Shown one piece after another: positions 47,752 through 61,500 of a stretch of 64,000 nucleotides of DNA; the stretch's first letter is position 1, and every line of letters starts with the position of its first letter. Both the position numbers and the translations under genes were made by a program. This DNA is from Lagopus muta (lineage: Eukaryota > Chordata > Aves > Galliformes > Phasianidae). The notes beneath the pieces were generated by a model. It was not told the DNA's origin and ran no database searches. It saw nothing but the letters and a program-made list of their open reading frames with translations. The stretch spans positions 35,224,508-35,288,507 of the forward strand of contig NC_064439.1 of assembly GCF_023343835.1 (NCBI RefSeq). The letters are read 5' to 3'.

Positions 47752-48655
47752 GTATGTATTTCATCCAAAACTGTTCATTTCTGTACTGGCCCTGGCTAGG
47801 ATGAAAATAGCTCTTTCTCATGTGTTTGAACTAAAGCATAGTTTGAGAGAAAAATACCACTTCATTTTGTTTCAGTATTTCCAGTGATGGATTTTCTAAA
47901 CAACCTTCATTAAATTATATAAGTGATTAAACATGATGAATTATGAACTTGTATAATTTCTTGCATGTTCTGCTTTTGATTTTTTTCAAATGCCAACTAC
48001 AAAACCTTGATGCATCTGCCAAATTGAATAAATATTGTCGCACTTTTGTTTCCTACACAGCTCACTTATTAGTCCCACACGTGGGACCAAGGGATTGATC
48101 CATACTACTGTCACTTACGAGTTTCAGCACATCTTCACCTCTTCCTCTATGACACAAGTTTTCAAGCCTTTACAGCCATTCTTACCAGTCTTCCCTGAAG
48201 CTTCCTCTAACCTTTCAACATTCTACCTTAGTCTCCCCAGAGCAGTAGTCATGACCCAGGACTGATGGTGTCCATGGAGTGTTTGGACAAAGCTCTCAGA
48301 CAGAGTTTGAATTTTGGGTGGTCCTGTGTGGAGGCAGGAGTTTGACTTGATGATGCATGTGTATCTCTCCCAATTCAAGACATTTTGCAATTCTATACAC
48401 ATCAAAAAGGTATGCAGGATTGTGAGGACTTCAAACAACCAGTAGCACAAAACATCAAAAATTGATGCCCAACAGCCTCTTGAAGAAGATGTATCCCACA
48501 GTGTCTGCCTGTATTACTAGCAATCAAGACTTGTTCTGCCTTTGCATCCTGCCATCTTCAGTTTCAGCACTCTCACAATACTAAGCACATCTCTAATTTA
48601 AAATATATGCAGCTAATATAAAATATATATTGCCAATATTAAAAGATACATTGAT

Positions 48656-48688
48656 AATTGAAAATATACGTAGAGGATATTTTCAATT
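48656..48688. repeat. Perfect 12-bp inverted repeat
   Basis: AATTGAAAATAT and its exact reverse complement ATATTTTCAATT, separated by 9 bases. Followed at once by a second small hairpin (CTAGGA/TCCTAG). AT-rich; function unknown. Confidence 0.8.
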
Positions 48689-48798
48689 CTAGGATATTCT
48701 CCTAGAGGAGAGGCATAGAAGATGCCTGCTCACTGCAAAAGCCTGTCACCTGAGGAGGGACGGGAGGCATCAGCACCCAACCACCCTCAGCGCTTTCA

Positions 48799-48895
48799 GT
48801 AAGGAGGGGGAGAAAATGGAGGAGGAAAAAAAAAAGAAAAAAAAAGAAAAAAAAAAAGAAGAAGGAAAAAAAAAAAAAGAAAAAAGGAGCGAGGG
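48799..48895 (+). repeat. Homopurine tract upstream of RAB5A
   Basis: About 95 bases of A and G with a single T, ending right at the E-box of the RAB5A promoter. Apparent long open frames over this tract on both strands (Lys/Glu-rich on plus, Phe/Ser-rich on minus) are composition artefacts. Confidence 0.8.
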
Positions 48896-48905
48896 GTCAC
48901 GTGAC
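48896..48905. promoter_or_regulatory. Palindromic E-box matching the CLEAR motif
   Basis: GTCACGTGAC is an exact match to the consensus bound by TFEB/MITF-family factors and compatible with USF. It sits at the upstream edge of the RAB5A CpG island, close to two CCGGAAG (ETS-type) sites at 48917-48923 and 48960-48966 and a TGACGTGG (CRE-like) at 48944-48951. Confidence 0.5.
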
Positions 48906-48969
48906 TCGCAGGCGAACCGGAAGCGTGCGCCGCGTGCGGGCCGTGACGTGGCGGCAGTACCGGAAGTAC

Positions 48970-49250
48970 GTGTGCGTGTGTGTTTTGGTCGGGGAACAGG
49001 AGGCGGCGGAAGTCGGCGGCGGCGGCCTCTGGGTGAGGCCTGGCTGCGCCCCCGCCCCTCGCCCCCACCCCGCGCTTGCCGTGGAGCCGCCTCCCCGCCG
49101 CCCCCTCCTCCCGCGGCCCTGCTCCGACTAGGCCTCCAGCCCTACTGGCCGGCGGGTGGACAAACGGAAAAACAGACGCTACGCCGCCGCCGCCGCCTCT
49201 TGACTCTCCATCCACCCTCTTCCACTGCGCGGCCGTCGCGGTCTGGCCAG
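48970..49250 (+). other. RAB5A: RAB5A noncoding first exon (5' end approximate)
   Basis: The donor GGCCAG|GTGAGG at 49250/49251 follows GC-rich sequence with a GCCGCC run. In other vertebrates the RAB5A start codon is in exon 2, and here too the first ATG of the protein lies after an acceptor at 55427. The left border is a guess within the CpG island. Confidence 0.55.
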
Positions 49251-52200
49251 GTGAGGAGGCGACGGGGCTGGTGGGGCGGGGGCCGCATCGGGGTGGTGAA
49301 GCTCCGACGGCGCCCGGTGTGCGGTTGGGCTGCTCGGACTTCTTCCCCTTTCGCCGGGCGCTGCGGGCAGACTGGGAGGCAGGGCGGGCTGCCAAGGTGG
49401 GCAGCCCGGTGGAGGGGAAGAGAGGCTGAGCTCTTCTTCCCGGCTCAAAATGGCGCCCCCGATTTTCCCACTTCCCCTTATTCCTGAGCCTGGGAGGGAG
49501 CTGCGGGGGAGGGGAGGCGGCAGGGCTGGTGGGGCCGGGCCCGAAGCCTTAGCGGGGAGGGGGATCCTCCACTGCGATTCGACGCCGCTTGGTCCAGCTG
49601 TGAGGGAAGGGTTGTGCCCTTCGAGTTGTGCGTGCAAGGGTTGAGGGCGGTGGACCCCTTGCTTTCCCTTTCGTTTGCGACTGGAGAAAGGCCAATGAAG
49701 AAGGTGGGAAGTAAAATACTTAGACAACGCGTCGCCATCTAGAGAATGCTGGCAGGCCTAGTGGACGGTGTGTGCACTGTCTGAGTCTCGGTTGGAGTTA
49801 GGGGTGAAGCTTGGAGCACTGTAGAAACATTCACCCTCCTATTTTAGAGCATAGCTGAACTGTAAAAATCAAAACATCAAACATCAAAATGTTTCAAGAA
49901 ATTGGCCCTAGAAAGGCTATTATTCTCCCAGGATTTTCTGTGATTCTTTTCAACCTTATGCCACTTCCACGACATAGGAGTGGAAAAAGACTTAACAGCT
50001 AGCTGAGCTAAAATTAATGAGCTCCATTTACACAATATTCAGACTCAATATCGCATCTTTTTTTTTTCTTCCCAGTTTGGTAGTTGTGGACAGACTAGGT
50101 GTCTTGCCTAGATGATATTATGTAATAAGAAACGTCAGTAAAAAGTAGAAGTTAGCTGAAGTGAGGTGCTTAGGGACAATGATAGTACAGTCATCGTTAC
50201 TTACATTTGCTGTATGATGGGCCAGTTTGTCTCAAAGCAATTGATACTATGTGTCTTTTATATGGTATATTTAATAGTTTATTAATAACTGTTGCATTTA
50301 ATTGGAAATCTGTGAAGTTTTTTTTTTGTGGTGACTGTTGATTCACATCTTTAATTTACAGCTTCATAATGCTTCAATACAAACTGGAACAAATGTTTAG
50401 ATAGTTATGTGTGTCACTGTCATGAACACTGCTGAAAGATGGCACAGTAATTTTACCAATTCTGGGAGAGCGTAGCAGAAAGCTTTGTTAGCAAGAGTCC
50501 TTAATAAGTAGATTTCTTTCGATACTGCTTTTTAAAACAGACAAGGTAGTCCATAATAACCAAATTAAACGATGGTTGCAAGCTTGATGCTGTATGATCT
50601 CTATTTGTGAAACATCAGAAAATGTATTAAAAATTAGTACAATATTAATTATGTATAAGAAATATTATCATTTGCTCTGAAATGGGAAAGTATTTCAAGT
50701 GATAGAATGTTCCATGTTTGAATTAATCATTGACTTTTCTTGAGGTCTTTGATTATGTACTTAATCACATTCATTGTAGGAGCAGTGTTAGCTGTCTTAA
50801 TCCCTTTAGTAGTCTGGCTTTTGTCACAAGAGTTATTTTGATACTTCTGTTTGACTTTCTTGTTTAAAACAGACACTGATCTGAATGCTTAAATGACTGA
50901 ATTAAGTTCCATTAAGTTGTGAGTTTGTAGGTCTTGGCAGGAACTGGTAGAATTCTGGTTATGAACTCAAACATGAGAAATTTTACATGATTTTCCATGA
51001 AAATATTTGTGACCCTTTAATTCTCACAAACCTCATTAACAAGGACTACCTAGAAGAATGTAAATTTGACTTCTAAAGGGGTGAGAATACCCAGCTTCTG
51101 GTAAATTACCTGGTAGGATTAACAGAAGCACTTTCTTGGTAATGGCAGGGCTAGGAAATGATGCATTTAGTGGATCTTTCCTGGAGACTTTAAGTGAAGC
51201 TAAGAAGGGAAGAAAAAAAAAGATACAGCTGGTAAGCTCTTGAAGTAAGCATTCAGAATTGCCTTGAAATTTGTCAGAAAAGAATTAAAATTGTAGTTTG
51301 TGTTTGTGAGATAGTGAAAGTAACATTGCTGTCTTCTGCGTGGTGCTTTTTTTGTTTCCCAAAGCTAGTGTTTTACAGATGACTTTAAGAGCTGGAGAAC
51401 AAGTGTGGCCTGAGTTCTGGAACATATGTGGGTTCTGTAGCATTGAAATCTACCTTTGCATTCTTGTGAGCCAGTATGTTGAGCACAAATCTGAAAAGAA
51501 AGGCCAAGAATGTGCTGTAATGGCTGTCATAGTTGTACTACTTCAGATTAAGATGATCTGTTGATTCTTCTTCTGTCATGTTTGTATGATGTCCTTTTGT
51601 GAGCTTACTGGACAGTTTCATTGTAATCTGAAACTTGTAAAAGATTATGCATACATGCTTACAGAAAATGATTGTGACTTTATATATAACAAAATCAGCT
51701 GGATATGCTCTATCAGGTTTCCAGTTCTTTTTTTTATTATTATTCTTTATTAAAAACTGCATAGTACAACTATGGTAGGTTTCCTTAAGTTAATAGGCAT
51801 ACTGTTGCAGCTATTGAGGGAAGGCTGTTTGCAAGATGTTTACAGGCAGGGCTTGTTGGCCTTGCAAGTAGTGTGATCTTTGTCATCTTGACAGCTTTGC
51901 ACAATACCTGAGTGTATAGAATGCTTTCTTCTGAAGAAGGGAGGGGTGTGTAAATTGCAAAATTTTCTGATTGGGCATTTATAAAAGACTGATACTTGTT
52001 TTGACAACTTAATTCAACTTTGAGTCCCAAACGAATTTTGTAGAGATTAGTAATATTTTGTAAGTGAATTATCTATATGGTAATGTCAATAACTAAAGGT
52101 TGTAAATAACCAATTTAAACAAGTAGATTTGTATAGGATAAATCAGTCTTTTGTTTTTTCTTTCATGCCACCCTTTGTATGTTTTTAAGGCAGCAAGCAA

Positions 52201-55200
52201 AAGGATGATCATAGAGACTAAATGGGTTGATTTTTTGCACATTGCACATCATCTGGAAGTCACTTCTTTCAAAGAGTAATTCACTTGGTTTCACTTGGAT
52301 TTAACCCTCATATCTTCATGCTCCAGAGTCTAGAAGAGCATGGGATGAATTAAGATTAAAGGTTTTAAAATTATTTCAGGGTTACCTAGGCACACTAAAA
52401 TGCTACAGTGCAAACAAGTGTTTTATTTTAAAACATAAAGAAATTATCTTCATTTTTCCAAAGGAAGAGATAAACAAATGGCTAACATTCTGATCTATCT
52501 GTATTTTGGCAACACCGTGCTGCTTTTTCTTGTATTATAATTAGGTAGAGATTCACTCTTTGTCGCTGATCCAGTTTTATCCATGTTCTTCCCCAACTTC
52601 TCAAGCATATTTCAGCAATGCATGTGGAAATAAGTCTTGCCTGAGAACTAACACATCAGCTGTATGTCACTTGTTATTTATTTTTTAATGCCATAAGGAT
52701 GAAAAGCCTGGTGTTCTTAAACCAGGTAGATCCATTCCTGTATTCTAAAGTATTCAATCAAAACAAATTTAATGAGAGGATTTTGATATGTAATTATAGG
52801 GACTAATAATGATAGTGGAATATGTGGTGGGTTTTTTTGTTTTTTGTTTTTTTTTTTGCTTCATAAAACTTTCTTTCATTATTGCGTATTTTCTTCCAAA
52901 TGCTTAAAAGAACTTACATCTGAAGTATTTTGCTCCTGTTGTGCAACTGAAATAAAAATCATTGATTTTTTTTAAGGGTAGTCATAACTGTCTAGCAGGT
53001 CACAACCTTGGGGCAGACAGATGAATAAAAGATTGGAATATTTTAACTGGAAGAGACTAAATTATTTGAGAAGTGTGAGTAAACTAGCAGTGTTGAGCAA
53101 ATAGGAGTTATCAGTAAGGTGTTGGAAAATATACATTTTTTTGAGGATTTATATTAAAGTTGTATTTACAGTGAGAAAATAACAGCTTATTCAAAATGTT
53201 ATATTCATTAAGAGTAATGCTTTGATTTCCTTATCATATAATACTAGTGAAAAATAGGTTTAAGGGAGTGTTTCAGTGGTGGATTGGGTTCGGCTAGAGC
53301 TGTGGAACTCTCTGCAGAATGCTCCTCAGAACTTGTGCTGAGTTTACAAAAGGGGAATTAGGAAGAGGAATGAAGGCTTAGTGTGTGAGGTAGGTGTATA
53401 GTAAGTTGGAATGCTCAGATGCCTCAGAGAACGTCTTAGCTCTGCTTGATGTTTCAGAATGGGAAGGCAGCTAATGACTAAGACTACTGTTTGGTTGGTA
53501 AGGTGATAAATTTACCATAAGGAAGATAGAGTAACAACTTCTTGAAGATGGTAGCTTTGCTTGCATTTTGCAAAATTAGTATTAAAGCCATTCTCTACAT
53601 TGGGATGCTACACTCCAATCTACCTTGCTTTTTATTTGAGACAACAGAGAAGCTATATCCTCAACAAATGCGCAGAATTCAAGTGGGTAAACAACTGTTA
53701 AAACAAAGTTGAAAGCTAAGAGATTTTTTTGAATAAATTACTGTTAAATATAGAAGGGTATGTTTTTCTAGCTGAGATTTGAGTAACAGCCAGCTAGGAA
53801 TACTTCCTCCAGGTTCACTTGGAATTTTGTTTTGGAAGAGAGAAGAAAGAAAATATGGAAAATACTTCTCTAGTTTTTGGTACATCAGTGCCTACCTGTG
53901 GAATGTTTAATCTTTGCAGTTAAATACATGCATAAAAACACAAGTCTTTGACTCAAGTGAGAACAACGGGGACTCAATGCTTCTTCATCCACATGAATAA
54001 ATACTGTGGTGTTTTGTTTTGTTTTTGAACAAGTTTGCAACAAGAGGAGATAAATTGAAGGAATACAGTGTTAGCATATGTTCTTAGCAAAGATCTCTTA
54101 AATCCTAGCAGATCAATATTTATGTATTTGTTTTGGAAATTTTTATTTATTTCCATTGGATAGATCTCTGGTGGCTTGCACAAAGCATTCAGGAATTCTT
54201 AACAGTCAGGACTGCCATTTTTCCCATATTTGCCATGCTTAGCATTTTCACTTCTAAAACTACAGTTGTTAACTGCAAAAGATATTAAAAGTTTGTGCAT
54301 CGAGATCTGTACTTACTAATATGAGAAAATTGTATTGGATGTGTGTGAAAAAAGTGAAACAGTGTATTTGCAAAGAACTCAATGTATTGATTGGGTTTTT
54401 TGTGGTTCTTTTTTTCCTTTGTTTTGCATTGTTTACTGTTGCTGACTTTTGAATGTTGCTTAATATCAGGAAAAAAAATCTTGGTTATTTCTTGCATGTT
54501 ACTAGTAAAATATCAAATAACAAGTCCAAACCTGTTGTGTTGTTATACTTTGATCTTGATATGTTATGAAGTAAGAGACTGTATCCTAGGATGCATGAAT
54601 GAGGGATGGTCAGCAGGGTGAGGGAGGTGATTGTCTCCCTCTGCTCTGCCCTTTTGAGGCCCCACCTGCAGTACTGAGTCCAGCCCTGGGACTTCCAGCA
54701 CGAGGATGCAGAGGTGTTGGAACAGCACCTCAGGAGGGCTGTGAAGATGATCAGGGGGCTGGAGCAGCTTTCTTATCAAGAAAGGTTGAGGGAGCTGGAA
54801 AAGAGAAGGCTCTAGGTGGACCTTGTTGCAGCCTTCCTATACTTGAGTGGAGCTTATAAATAGGAGGGAAATTGACTTTTTACACAGTCTAATTGTGATA
54901 GGGCAAGGGGAAATGGTTATAAGTTAAAAGAAGGAAGATTTAGTTAGATATTAGGCAGAAATTCTTTACTCAGAGGGTGGTGAGGCACTGGAACAGCTTG
55001 TCCAAAGAAGCTGTGTGTGCACCATCTCTGGAGGTGTTCAGGCCCAGGTTGGATGGGGCTTTGGGAAGCCTGACCTGGTGGGAGATATAATTGCCTACAG
55101 CAGAGTGTGGAGCTAGGGAGCTAAGGTCCCTTCTCCCTTCCATCTCAAGCCACTTTACGGTTAAGAGTCTGAAGTCTTGCAACAAAAAGCATAATTGGGC

Positions 55201-55427
55201 TTTAATGTCATAATTGAAAGTTCTAATGGTTAGATTTGATATTGAAGAAAATAAGTGTTTTGTTTGACATAGATTTTTGTCTAGCTGACTTTTTACCTGT
55301 GAGGGTGATAGTACTGGGCACTGTTTGCTGTAAATATTAGTACACTTATGTACTCTGTGCTGCAATGGTGAATTAGGTTTTGCTTATTTGGCTTGTACAA
55401 CTAATGCCCCGCATTGTTTTTTCATAG
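49251..55427 (+). other. RAB5A intron 1
   Basis: About 6.2 kb, AT-rich beyond the CpG island. Apart from the CR1 at 54588-55163 I see no exon or known element; short open frames here have no motifs. Confidence 0.6.
54588..55163 (+). mobile_element. CR1 LINE 3' part in RAB5A intron 1
   Basis: Plus-oriented CR1, same direction as RAB5A (landmarks GGTCAGCAGGGTGAGGGAGG, AGGATGCAGAGGTGTTGG, GATGATCAGGGGGCTGGAGC, GGTTGGATGGGGCTTTGGG). Moderately diverged. Confidence 0.85.
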
Positions 55428-55517
55428 CCAGGTTGTTGACAGCAGAAGCCACTGAATTCTGAATCCTGGAACTTACTTTCAAGAACTTGAAACAAAGGAC
55501 TTCTTTCTAATTTGGGC

Positions 55518-58500
55518 ATGGCTAATCGTGGAGCAACAAGACCCAATGGGCCAAATGCTGGAAATAAAATTTGCCAATTCAAATTAGTACTTCTAGGAGA
55601 GTCTGCAGTTGGTAAATCAAGTTTGGTGCTTCGTTTTGTAAAAGGGCAGTTTCATGAGTTTCAAGAAAGTACAATTGGAGGTGAGAAAATTATTCTTTTT
55701 ATTTCACAATTTTATTCTTTCCATTTTCTTTCCATGAATATTAAGGGAATTCCAGAATGGGTCACTGACAGCAAGGATCAAATCTGAACCGAGCTCTAAC
55801 TTACTATGAAAAGAACTGTAGTTGGCACAAAGATGTACCACACTTCAGTGTCAAGCAGATGAAGTGAACGTGGGCTTGAACTGCATGGTTCTGGGAAGTG
55901 GACTTTATGTTCAGTTTTGTTTGATTGCATGGGTATGTGGCTGTTTGAGTTGTGTATGTGCTACAGCTTTATGCTGTGGGCATAAGGCATAGAATAACCA
56001 TTCAAGTATTTTGGTGTTTTTGAGACAAAGAATTATGTCTTTCAAAAAGGTTGTAGTGTAATTTATGCAGCCTGTTTTTGCTTTTAAACTGGGAGAACTC
56101 GTATGTTTGCATAAATGATTGTTGACATGTAAAAAATCTGCAAAGCTTACAAAAATAAAGCCAACCTAAATTTCAATCATCACCTTTTTTTACACTGTTT
56201 CTGGGTATTAGGTATATCTGTCAGCATACACAGAGAACTTTTTTCTCCTTTAACAGTTTTACTTATTTCTGACTTGGTATCTTTAGTAGTGGATTTAGGA
56301 TAGGTGTTAGTATGAAAGGTTTGTGTTTCACCTCATATGCTTTATGGTAATATAGAAGGCATTCCAAAAGATATATTGAAAAGTTGACAGAAGAAGGTCT
56401 GGGTATAGGGAATAATAAAACTAATATTTTTCACTGATTAATTTTTTCCACTTTCACTGATTTTTTTTTTGTTTTAGGGTAGGATTAGGAAAAACCTAAT
56501 CTGTTCCACTATATAAAAGCTATAGAAAGGTAGAAGAGACTTGACTCCAAGCTCATGTGTACGCTCAGTGTAATATCTGTATTAGTTTACTCTTCTGTTT
56601 GAAATAGAAAACAAGAAAGTGTCATACTATACAATTGAGAGAGATTACCTTCAGCAGTGTTGGGACTCAGAAAGTTTTCTGTAGAGAAAGCTGTCCAACT
56701 GTAGTCTGCATTTGCTTTAGGCATAATTATCTTTGTATTCAGAAGGGCCTTTTAACAAAGAGAGGCTTATGTGCATTGTGAGCTTGAATAAGAACTTCTG
56801 AAAGAATGCAGTGAAAAGCAGACGTTGGATGGTGCTGTATTTGATAACTGGACTTTGCTACTTCAGACTGATGCAATAGTGCTTGTTAGCTACTTCAGGC
56901 AAAGTATGGCTATAAAGGATAGTAGACTTTCAGATAATTAACATAGTTAATTATCAATTAAGTACGGTCTTGCAATCTAGAAGAAAGTTGACTTGTTTGC
57001 AGAAATTAACTGACATTCTTTTGTAGTCATTGAATGGTTCCTTTCAACAAAAACAAGCGGGTGACAAAGAATAAAACACTTGTTTTAATATACTTCTCTG
57101 TACATCCCTTCATTTGTGGAGAGTAGGTACATTCTTCTCTTGAAGACAATAGTATCTTGAACTTCAAATTCCACTTGTTTAACATCTTGTCTCTGCCTTG
57201 GGGAAATGTAGCATTCTGATGATTGAGGAGGAAACCCTTAGTATAGCACAGAATGGGTTGGTTGTGGTTTGTTTTTATCTTCATTCTGGTTTTGGGCTGC
57301 TTTAGTAGCTGGTAAGGGAAGCCCATTTTACCAGTGCTTGGATATTGAGCGTTCAGAGACCTAGTGATTTAACACTGGAACATTAAAGCCTTTTTCTTCT
57401 CCAGCCTGCTTGCTCATCCCTGGTGGATGCTCGTACCTCTGATGCAGGAGCATCTGGCTGCTTAGTAGTCAACTTCTCTACATTAGTTGTGGTGTCGTAT
57501 ATGTATACATATAAAGTGAGATTGACTGACTTTTATTGTAATAAGCTGAGTTGAAGGTTACAGAAAGAGCAGTTCAGGAGTGATTCATAGGGTAACAGTG
57601 TCTGTATGTGGGACAGGATAACATCCAACGTGTGCAAGAGTTACTGGTCAGTGCTGCTAAAGGCAGATTGAAACAGATTTAAACTGACCACTGTCTGTGA
57701 AAATGTGTGTTGATGAGAGCCCCAGTTTCTTTCTCTACCAAGTAGGGGCCTTCCTTTAGCATGTTGTTGAGATTTTTAGCATAATTTTGATATATGGTTT
57801 CTATAGAAACAGCTCTGTGTTTGTGGTATGTAACCTTAATCTGAATGGAAAGTATTTTCTAGGAGTAACTGTTTGAAGACTTGCTATTAACTACTTACTG
57901 ATTTTGTGATTAGTAGTTAACTTAAAGTAATAACAGATGTTTACCTGCATATCTAAAACCTACATGTTAAGCTGTAGTGGCAGAAGATAAAAGTTTCCCT
58001 GAAACTGCAGGCTGTAGAAATCATGCTTTGAAGTAATTTTTGAGATGACTTGAAAAGGGAAAAATATACCTATATGACTGCTTTATGAGCAAGAAAATCT
58101 CAGAACTTATTTGAACTTCTGTAACCTTTAACCAAGGTGGGATTGTCAAGAGCTGGAAATCTAGGCTTTAATATTCAGTTCAAATAATGTGGCTGTAGTT
58201 CAGAATTGTTAAAGCCGTTGGAGTGTAGCATGAAGAAATGCTGTTTGTTGCATCAAGATAAGAGGTATCTAGGAGGTGAGAGAAAAATTTTGTGGTTGCT
58301 GAGATGAACTGTTAGAAAAGAATAATGGGAATTCTTCCTGATTTTTGCTTCTATATGTCTTTAATGTGAGGAGAGGTTGGTTGTTTAATTCTTCTGTGTC
58401 GATCAATTACAATGTGTTGGCTTCAGACCTGCTATATTATAATAATGGGCTGGAGTTGTCAAGGATATCATGCTTGATTCATCTTTTGTGAACATAATTT

Positions 58501-61500
58501 TATAGGAGCAGACTTCTGGTTTCAGCACCTCTGTCTCTTTTGTAGCTGCTTTTCTAACCCAAACTGTGTGTCTTGACGATACAACGGTAAAATTTGAGAT
58601 TTGGGATACAGCTGGGCAAGAGCGGTATCACAGTTTAGCACCTATGTACTACAGAGGAGCGCAAGCAGCTATAGTTGTATACGACATTACAAATGAGGTA
58701 AGTACAATTGAAGTGGGAGTTCTTAGTGGTCTTGTATCTGCTGTTTTTATTTATAACTGTCTTGTGTGTGCCTGTATCAGTTCATCACTTACTGTTGGGC
58801 TAAGTGATATTAATTTGAGCCTGGAATCTTTTTTTATCAACAGATCCCTTACTGTGGTCTTTAAATTAAAAAGTAATAATAATAATAATAATAAAAAAAA
58901 ACTAGAGCAAGCAAATGCCTTTGCAGGTTTTTTTCTAGCCCACTTTATGTCAGTTCATCTGAATTGAAATGTTGCTTACCACACTACCGGTGACAAATTA
59001 TTTTTGTTGGTGAAAGATGTTGCGTTATTGTTGCAAAATAGGAGGTAGGGATTAAAGGCAGCATAATCTACTGAAGCCATAACATAACTGACTTCTTTTG
59101 GTTTGAACTTGCATCAGATAAGCTTTGTATGCTTTCAGTAAAAACAAGATTTAAAGAACAAAGCTTTCAAAAAACCCAACAGCCCTCTACTGTAGCGGTG
59201 GTCAATAATTAGAAATGTTGAGAATCCTTGAGTTAATTAATAAACTTTATTCTTCTAGAGGATAAAATAAATTTCTAATTTTCTCTCAACTGCTTCTTTA
59301 TCTTACTCTAAATAAATCTTCGCATCTTTATTTTTTCAGCACTGTCGTAACTCAGAACATCTAAAAATTAGGGTAGGAATGCATCATTTAAAAAACTCTG
59401 AATGTGTCTTAGGACAGAGGTAGCAGCCTTGCTTTAATTGACATTTTGCTTGAAATATAGATAACAGAGATTGGGATAATAGGTGAGTGGAAAAGGATGG
59501 TAAAACTCAACTTGCATCATTTTGCAATCATTAACAGGAGTCCTTTGCCAGAGCGAAAAACTGGGTCAAAGAACTTCAGCGTCAAGCAAGTCCTAACATA
59601 GTAATAGCTTTAGCAGGAAACAAAGCTGATCTAGCTAACAAAAGAGCTGTGGATTTCCAGGTACGTGCATATCTTCTGTTTATAGAAATAGCTTTTTTTT
59701 TTTTTTTTGAGTAGAAGGTAAAAAGGCCTACTGAGGAGCTTATATGCATAGACGAGGTGGTTGTCATAGAGGTCATGCTGTTAAATATAAACCTCAAGAG
59801 AGATCAATTCTAGATGCTGCTGAAAAATATTTTTGTACAAATGTTATATGGCAATAGACTAATTTATTTGTGTATTTTTTTAGGCTAATTGAATTTCTGT
59901 TCTATGATATGATCTCTTCCTGTCTTCCACTCAAAATTATCTATAATTTCAGTGTTAGTGGAAGCAATAGAATGATCTGCACAGAGTTCGTCTCTAAGCT
60001 CTCTGACTTATCCACAAGGGAATTTTGAGAATCTTGTGATAAAGGTGATTGATAGACTTGACTTGCCTAGGGTATGCTGTTGAAGCAGTGTTCAGCTTTT
60101 AATCGTGCTTTTCATGGCATTGTTTTTATTTGTGTTGATACACACATGCTCTTCTGTTACGTTTATGTTCTTGAAAACGTTGATTAAACTTAGTTATGAG
60201 AAAATGACCTCCAAAGCAAATAAAATTCGCTATAAATGTTCTCATTCATTCAGGACTGATTGATCTTAAGAAAAGTGATTCAAATACATATTTATTTATT
60301 AGTCATTAATTCTGTTACTGTTTTCATCTGTGTCATTGTGCAAGATACTGTTGCATGTGATAATGAACCCTTGTATAACTTCAGAAATCAGTCTGCAAAG
60401 ATTAGTAATTTTATATATTTTTCAACCTAAACTCAACATTCTCAGAAATTTTATTCTTTCATGCCAATTGCAACATAAAAACTACCACTGAAAAATCTGG
60501 TATTCTGTGGAAAAATTGCTGTATGTGACAAATGCTGTGTATCTTTATAGATAAAAAACTTAATCAAATTTAATTATCAAAGGAGAATACCTGTACTGTT
60601 GTGGGTTTTTTTTGTTAGTTTTGTTTCTTATAGTTATGTTAACATTTTCATTGTCATCTCCACAGGTTTAATAGTCCTTTGCAAAAACATTTCAGATTTT
60701 TAAATATTGGTAAATGTGTTATTTCTGATACTGTGTCTAAGCACACCGTTTAAATGAATATTGAACTAGACTACAATACTACAATTTTTCTTTTTTTCTT
60801 TTTTTTTTTTTTTTTTGCATCATAGGTACTATAGTTTGGCTTTATGCAGATTTCCTATTGAATTCAAAGTCAGTTACATAATTTGAAGACACCAGGGATT
60901 CATAGCTGAACTAACAGGAAGTGGCAAAAATAGGGGACAGAAATATTTCGTGTGTGTATTTCAGATGGAAATTCAGACTGGCAAAGGAGATCATGTAACA
61001 AGACATTAGATTCTCCTTATTAGTTTTATTATCCTTACAGAAATACTCTAGTCAGTCTGTTTTATGGATGAAAGATTGAAGGTAATTCTTTACAGAGGTG
61101 ATAATGGGCTTTTTGGCATTTGAAGGCACTTCCTGTTACTTATTCATGCTATTACAGCTGGAGTCTTGTAGTAGGATTGTCCTTCTAATACTTACTGTTT
61201 AGTTTTGTATTAGGTTTGATCTGGAATATTACTTTTTTTAAGACAAATAAGGATTTCAAGATTGCATTTCTTTTAACTGCTTGGTGGAGTTACAGTTTTC
61301 CCACAGCTAATGAGTAGCACTCTCTCTTGAATGTTTCAGCAAACCTTTTTTCAAAACGGAATAGAAATTCTTCCTTAGTAGCAACAAGAGTATGAGGTGT
61401 AATAAAGTGAGGCTTTAACTTTTTTAAGAATGGACTAATGCAGTATTTTCTTTCAGGAAGCACAAGCTTATGCAGATGACAACAGTTTATTGTTCATGGA

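Larger units (their letters stand above)
44888..48890. other. EFHB-RAB5A intergenic spacer
   Basis: The spacer lies between the two divergently transcribed genes. It contains a deleted mariner (47206-47751) and a 12-bp inverted repeat (48656-48688). One open stretch at 46149-46499 is discussed as a finding. I see no further gene in the remainder; 45240-45530 is somewhat GC-richer but shows no motif. Confidence 0.6.
48890..49600 (+). promoter_or_regulatory. RAB5A: RAB5A CpG-island promoter
   Basis: An abrupt change from AT-rich DNA to very GC- and CpG-rich DNA without a TATA box, with ETS-type and E-box sites at the 5' edge. This is the typical promoter of a housekeeping gene. The exact start site cannot be read from the sequence; the exon 1 donor at 49250 places it upstream of that. 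Confidence 0.75.

Noticed and set aside
48796-49487. Long open frames on both strands at the RAB5A promoter (about 200 codons each)
   Set aside because: They are produced by the homopurine tract and the stop-poor CpG island; the translations are low-complexity Lys/Glu, Phe or Ala/Gly/Arg/Pro and overlap the noncoding exon 1.
58566-58967. 133-codon open frame continuing past RAB5A exon 3
   Set aside because: The exon ends at a clear donor after NE (58697), where all Rab5A proteins join ESFARAKNW from the next exon. The rest is intron.
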